Positions 6,292 to 9,199 of a stretch of DNA of 9,199 bases are shown piece after piece. Every line of letters begins with the position of its first letter. The stretch's first letter is position 1. The position numbers and the translations under genes are program-made. Under the pieces are notes generated by a model. That model ran no database searches. It had not been told where the DNA came from and was given only the letters and a program-made list of their open reading frames with translations. This DNA comes from NORP294 sp047627915 (GTDB lineage: Bacteria > Bacteroidota > Bacteroidia > Flavobacteriales_E > Vicingaceae). The DNA lies in assembly GCA_047627915.1 (NCBI GenBank), contig JBLHTZ010000077.1:1-9199 (forward strand). Direction: 5' to 3'.

Positions 6292-7479
6292 TTAGAACAA
6301 CAACCTGTGAGGATAGATCTTTAAATGCAGTGCGTGAATTTGGTCATACAACATCTCACGAAGTTCTTCGTAATTGATTCGGTCTTGAGCGGAAATGAAG
6401 ATGGCTGGATAATTTTCTTTCGCCATAAAGGTCTGTTTTAGCTCTTCTAAGCTCATGTTCTCCTTCGTTTCTGGAGTCAAGTCGTCTTCGTCCTTTTTTA
6501 CGTAAGTAAAAGCGTCTACTTTATTAAAAATCATAATGGTTGGCTTGTCATTCGCACGTAAATCTTGAAGCGTTTGGTTTACCGTTTCAATTTGATCTTC
6601 AAATTGCGGGTGAGAGATGTCAACCACATGCAACAACACGTCGGCTTCTCTTACCTCGTCTAAAGTAGATTTAAAAGAGTCTACCAAGTGATGCGGAAGC
6701 TTGCGTATGAAACCAACCGTATCTGTTAAAAGAAAAGGCAAGTTACCCACCACAATTTTTCGAACTGTTGTGTCCAAGGTGGCAAATAGTTTGTTTTCAG
6801 CGAACACATCGGACTTAGAAAGGAGATTCATTAAAGTAGATTTGCCAACGTTGGTATATCCTACCAAAGCCGCTCGAATCATTTGTTCTCTGCCACTTCT
6901 TTGTGTCGCTTTTTGCTTGTCAATCTTTTCTAATTTGGTTTTGAGCAAGGCAATTTTATCTCGAATAATTCTTCGATCTGTTTCAATTTCCGTTTCTCCA
7001 GGTCCTCTCATTCCAATCCCACCCTTTTGACGAGACAGGTGAGTCCACATTCGGGTTAATCGAGGTAACAGGTATTCGTATTGAGCCAATTCAACTTGCG
7101 TTTTTGCAGCTGCAGTTCGAGCTCTTTTTGCGAAAATATCTAGAATCAATTTACTTCGATCTAGCACCTTCGTTTCATTAAAGGCGTTTTCTATATTCCT
7201 TGTTTGCGAAGGGGTAAGTTCATCATCGAAAATGACCATCCCAATTTTATGGTGATTTACATAGTTGACAATTTCTTGCAACTTTCCTGTTCCAACAAAG
7301 GTTTTTGGGTGAGGTTTGCTGAGCTTCTGAGTAAACCGTTTTACCGTTTCTGCTCCGGCCGTTTCTGCTAAAAATGCCAATTCATCTAAATACTCTTCAA
7401 CTTGATCTTCCTTTTGTTCTTGAGTAATTACTCCGATAAGAACGGCCTTTTCAATTTCCTGATCTAAAGTCTGATGCAT
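6292..7479 (-). CDS. hflX: GTPase HflX, ribosome-associated
   Basis: HflX is a cytoplasmic GTPase that binds the 50S subunit and, in studied bacteria, splits stalled ribosomes after stress. The 395 residues are a normal length. The N-terminal HflX domain (about 1-150) contains HPKTFVGTGKLQEI and DDELTPSQTRNIE. It is followed by the family hallmark GGIGMRGPGETEIETDRR (153-170), then a helical linker. The G domain carries G1 GYTNVGKST (207-215), G2 around T237-T238 in FATLDTTVR, G3 DTVGF (253-257), G4 NKVD (319-322) and G5 ISAQ (362-365), all intact. The start at ATG 7477-7479 has an AGGA 10 bases upstream. The gene lies 20 bases after the membrane-protein gene, with no room for a separate promoter, so the two are probably co-transcribed. 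Its TAA directly abuts the TAA of the convergent barrel gene. Confidence 0.97.
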   Translation of the reverse strand: MHQTLDQEIEKAVLIGVITQEQKEDQVEEYLDELAFLAETAGAETVKRFTQKLSKPHPKTFVGTGKLQEIVNYVNHHKIGMVIFDDELTPSQTRNIENAFNETKVLDRSKLILDIFAKRARTAAAKTQVELAQYEYLLPRLTRMWTHLSRQKGGIGMRGPGETEIETDRRIIRDKIALLKTKLEKIDKQKATQRSGREQMIRAALVGYTNVGKSTLMNLLSKSDVFAENKLFATLDTTVRKIVVGNLPFLLTDTVGFIRKLPHHLVDSFKSTLDEVREADVLLHVVDISHPQFEDQIETVNQTLQDLRANDKPTIMIFNKVDAFTYVKKDEDDLTPETKENMSLEELKQTFMAKENYPAIFISAQDRINYEELREMLYDQIHALHLKIYPHRLLF

Positions 7480-7489
7480 AAAAGTGTTT

Positions 7490-7493
7490 TCCT
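7490..7493 (-). promoter_or_regulatory. Shine-Dalgarno-like AGGA upstream of hflX
   Basis: AGGA (7493-7490 on the minus strand) lies 10 bases before the hflX ATG, inside the 20-base gap after the membrane-protein stop. Bacteroidota genes often lack such sites, so it supports this start but is not strong evidence. Confidence 0.35.
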
Positions 7494-7499
7494 ATAAAG

Positions 7500-7958
7500 T
7501 TAAAACCATGGTCTTGCAATGCCTTCCGCAGCCCATGGCCAAGGAATTGCTGCAAAAATAATTACCATAGCAAGTGTGAAGTAGATGGCTTGTCTTCTGA
7601 ATTTTGCACCATCTGTTTTTGCTTTTTTTGCCATAATTCTACCCAAGGTGATAATTACGATTCCTAAAATCATCGAAAGCATATGCTCCACTGCCCAAAA
7701 ACGAAGAACAGCGTCTTTCATGGACTCTCCCATATCTGCCATTGCAACTTTTACCACGCTGCTAACACTGTACAGTACAAATCCTACAACTAGCTGAAGG
7801 TGTGCAGAAATGAATAAGAACAAACTTAATTTGTTGTCACCCGCGGTGTATTCTTTCTTGCCAAACCAACCTAAAAATGATTTTACTACGTTGATTATTA
7901 AAAATATAACAATAGCATATCGAAGTAAGTTATGCAGATGTGTCAATCCTGTTTCCAT
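7500..7958 (-). CDS. Four-helix inner-membrane protein, cytochrome-b-like, function unknown
   Basis: This is a 152-residue integral membrane protein. Helices are at about residues 12-31, 44-66, 89-108 and 124-140. Positive residues sit in the loops after helices 1 (GKK) and 3 (KKAK, RR), so both termini should face the periplasm. Histidines occur at helix edges or within helices: H7 and H9 in THLHNLLRY, H53 in SAHLQLVVGF, and H92 in VEHML. Paired membrane histidines can ligate haem, and small Bacteroidota proteins of this type are, as I recall, sometimes named cytochrome B; I cannot confirm haem binding. The C-terminus is rich in Trp and Pro (IPWPWAAEGIARPWF). The start at ATG 7956-7958 is well placed before H7 and the first helix. 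It is the first gene of a likely operon with hflX and is divergent from the amidohydrolase gene across 83 bases. A TACATTTA about 15-20 bases upstream could be a poor -7 box. Confidence 0.85.
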   Translation of the reverse strand: METGLTHLHNLLRYAIVIFLIINVVKSFLGWFGKKEYTAGDNKLSLFLFISAHLQLVVGFVLYSVSSVVKVAMADMGESMKDAVLRFWAVEHMLSMILGIVIITLGRIMAKKAKTDGAKFRRQAIYFTLAMVIIFAAIPWPWAAEGIARPWF

Positions 7959-8016
7959 GGGTATAATTTTTGTAAATGTATCAAACCAAACCTTTATTAG
8001 AGCAGCTTGTTTTCTT

Positions 8017-8024
8017 TATTTTTG
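8017..8024 (+). promoter_or_regulatory. Candidate -7 element for the amidohydrolase gene
   Basis: TATTTTTG is an exact match to TAnnTTTG in the 83-base divergent gap. Transcription would start about 10 bases before the ATG at 8042, so the leader would be very short. No good -33 TTTG lies 19-21 bases upstream (only TTTA at 7993-7996). In such AT-rich sequence the match could be chance. Confidence 0.35.
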
Positions 8025-8041
8025 GGTTTTCGCCAAAATTT

Positions 8042-9199
8042 ATGCAAAAAATATTTTTTTCTCTCGCCCTGCTCTATTCGTTTGGAGCTTTCTCGCAAAG
8101 TTGGAAACCAGTAAATGGAACTAAAGATTCCAAAAATCACTATACAGCCATCACGAATGCAACCATTTATATAAAAAGTGGTCAAGTTCTTGAAAACGCT
8201 ACACTGCTGATTCAAAAAGATAAAATTGTAACGGTGGGAACTTCGGTAGAGTTGCCCGCGAACACGGTTGAAATTGATGCAAAAGGGAAGTTTATTTATC
8301 CCTCTTTCATTGATTTGCATACGCAGTATGGAATAGACCCTGTAAAAAGTGCAGAACGAAGTCGGTCTCAGCAACCACAGTTGGAATCAAAAAAGGAATC
8401 GATTTTTTACTGGAATCAAGCAGTAAAGCCTGAAACAAAAGCAGCTGATATGGTAAGCCCTAGGAAGGACGACGCCGAGAAGTTTCGAAAAATGGGATTT
8501 GGAACGGTATTAACTCATCAACATGATGGATTATTAAGGGGAACTTCTGCTTTAGTAGCATTAAATGAAGGGGAAGATTTTAAGTTACTTCAAGCAGAAA
8601 GTGCATCCCATTACTCTTTTAACAAGGGCAGTTCTAAACAGACGTATCCTTCTTCGCTAATGGGAATGATTGCCCTAATTCGGCAAGTGCATTTTGATGC
8701 GAAATGGTACACCGAAAACAAAAAACTGACGGAGTACAATCGGAGTCTAGCTTCCATTGAAGAAACACAAGATTTGCCTAAAATATTTGAAACCTACGGA
8801 ACCTTATCTCAGCTTAGAGCTGATAAAATAGGAGATGAGTTTGGTTTTCAATTCATACTGAAAGGTGATGGAACAGAGTATGAAAGAATTCAAGATATTA
8901 AAGCCACCGAAGCGGCTTTAATTGTTCCTATAACATTTCCAAATGCGTACGATGCAAGCGACCCGTTTGCCACGATACAATTGCCCCTTGCAGCAATGAA
9001 AGCTTGGGAATTAGCACCTCAAAATTTAAGCTATTTAAGGAATGCTGAGATCGAGTTTGCCATTACTTCAGATGGGTTGAAAACAGAAAAGGAGTTTTAT
9101 GAAAATTTGAGAACGGCAATTGAGCAAGGGTTCGAAAGAGATGCTGCCATTAAAAGCTTAACGGAAACCCCGGCAAAATTGATTGGAGCTTCAGAAATG
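8042..9199 (+). CDS. Secreted amidohydrolase-superfamily protein, first 386 residues, cut by the window edge
   Basis: This is the N-terminal part of an exported, probably periplasmic, protein with an amidohydrolase (imidazolonepropionase-like) fold. The frame is open from ATG 8042 to the last base. Residues 1-19 (MQKIFFSLALLYSFGAFSQ) are a signal peptide. Residues 35-85 form the N-terminal beta-sandwich (ITNATIYIKSGQVLENATLL), leading to YPSFIDLHTQYG (86-97), the place of the DxHxH metal motif. Here the second His is Gln95. TSDG (342-345) resembles the late Asp motif, and residues 358-385 match the C-terminal helices of the fold, so one whole domain is visible. Bacteroidota homologues I recall are about 1000 residues with two such domains; the second would lie beyond the window. 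The substrate is unknown. An in-frame ATG at 7976 would add 22 residues before the signal peptide and is less likely. It is divergent from the membrane-protein/hflX operon. Confidence 0.88.
   Translation, partial: MQKIFFSLALLYSFGAFSQSWKPVNGTKDSKNHYTAITNATIYIKSGQVLENATLLIQKDKIVTVGTSVELPANTVEIDAKGKFIYPSFIDLHTQYGIDPVKSAERSRSQQPQLESKKESIFYWNQAVKPETKAADMVSPRKDDAEKFRKMGFGTVLTHQHDGLLRGTSALVALNEGEDFKLLQAESASHYSFNKGSSKQTYPSSLMGMIALIRQVHFDAKWYTENKKLTEYNRSLASIEETQDLPKIFETYGTLSQLRADKIGDEFGFQFILKGDGTEYERIQDIKATEAALIVPITFPNAYDASDPFATIQLPLAAMKAWELAPQNLSYLRNAEIEFAITSDGLKTEKEFYENLRTAIEQGFERDAAIKSLTETPAKLIGASEM

Noticed and set aside
7976..8041. In-frame upstream ATG extending the amidohydrolase by 22 residues
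   Set aside because: The extension would precede a complete signal peptide and would overlap the best -7 box; the ATG at 8042 fits better.
7810..8124. A 104-codon plus-strand frame crossing the divergent gap
   Set aside because: It runs antisense to the membrane-protein gene and then out of frame into the amidohydrolase gene; its composition is not protein-like.
7997..8374. A 125-codon minus-strand frame at the start of the amidohydrolase gene
   Set aside because: It is antisense to the signal peptide and beta-sandwich of a recognised protein, its translation is low-complexity and unlike any family, and it overlaps the divergent promoter gap.

Overview
The window looks like a chromosomal housekeeping segment from a member of the Bacteroidota, most likely a Flavobacteriales- or Cytophagales-like organism. 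It is AT-rich. Its proteins have the character of that phylum: an OmpA-type lipoprotein, a very large outer-membrane beta-barrel, a large amidohydrolase-superfamily protein and a Bacteroidota-style dihydroorotase. Several intergenic regions carry TAnnTTTG elements, the -7 box of the Bacteroidota primary sigma factor, and clear Shine-Dalgarno sequences are mostly absent. I see no tRNA, rRNA, CRISPR array, insertion sequence, prophage gene or other sign of recent transfer.

Left part (1-2638), all on the minus strand. Read in the direction of transcription, it holds exodeoxyribonuclease III (2638-1874), an OmpA-family coiled-coil lipoprotein (1754-753) closed by a strong perfect hairpin terminator (about 703-733), and then the start of a dihydroorotase gene (559 to the window edge) with its own promoter and a roughly 100-base leader. 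The leader contains a possible 27-codon reading frame ending two bases before the dihydroorotase start. The visible dihydroorotase segment lacks the lysine expected to be carboxylated in this family.

Middle (2639-6291). A divergent intergenic region separates the exonuclease from a plus-strand gene for a 1160-residue secreted protein. That protein starts with TTG and ends in an aromatic residue, as outer-membrane beta-barrels do. It seems to be a conserved but uncharacterised Bacteroidota family and is the least understood protein here.

Right part (6292-9199). On the minus strand, a four-helix membrane protein of cytochrome-b-like appearance (7958-7500) lies 20 bases upstream of the ribosome-associated GTPase gene hflX (7479-6292), probably as one operon. 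The hflX stop codon directly abuts that of the large barrel gene, with no intergenic base. Divergent from the operon, at 8042, begins a secreted amidohydrolase-superfamily protein that runs off the right edge; its visible half has a degenerate metal site.

The genes do not form one pathway. They cover pyrimidine synthesis, envelope structure, DNA repair, ribosome rescue and a periplasmic hydrolase-like protein. I found no convincing new defence or mobile system. The points most worth a second look are the altered active sites in the two edge amidohydrolase-superfamily proteins, the large barrel, and the membrane protein paired with hflX.
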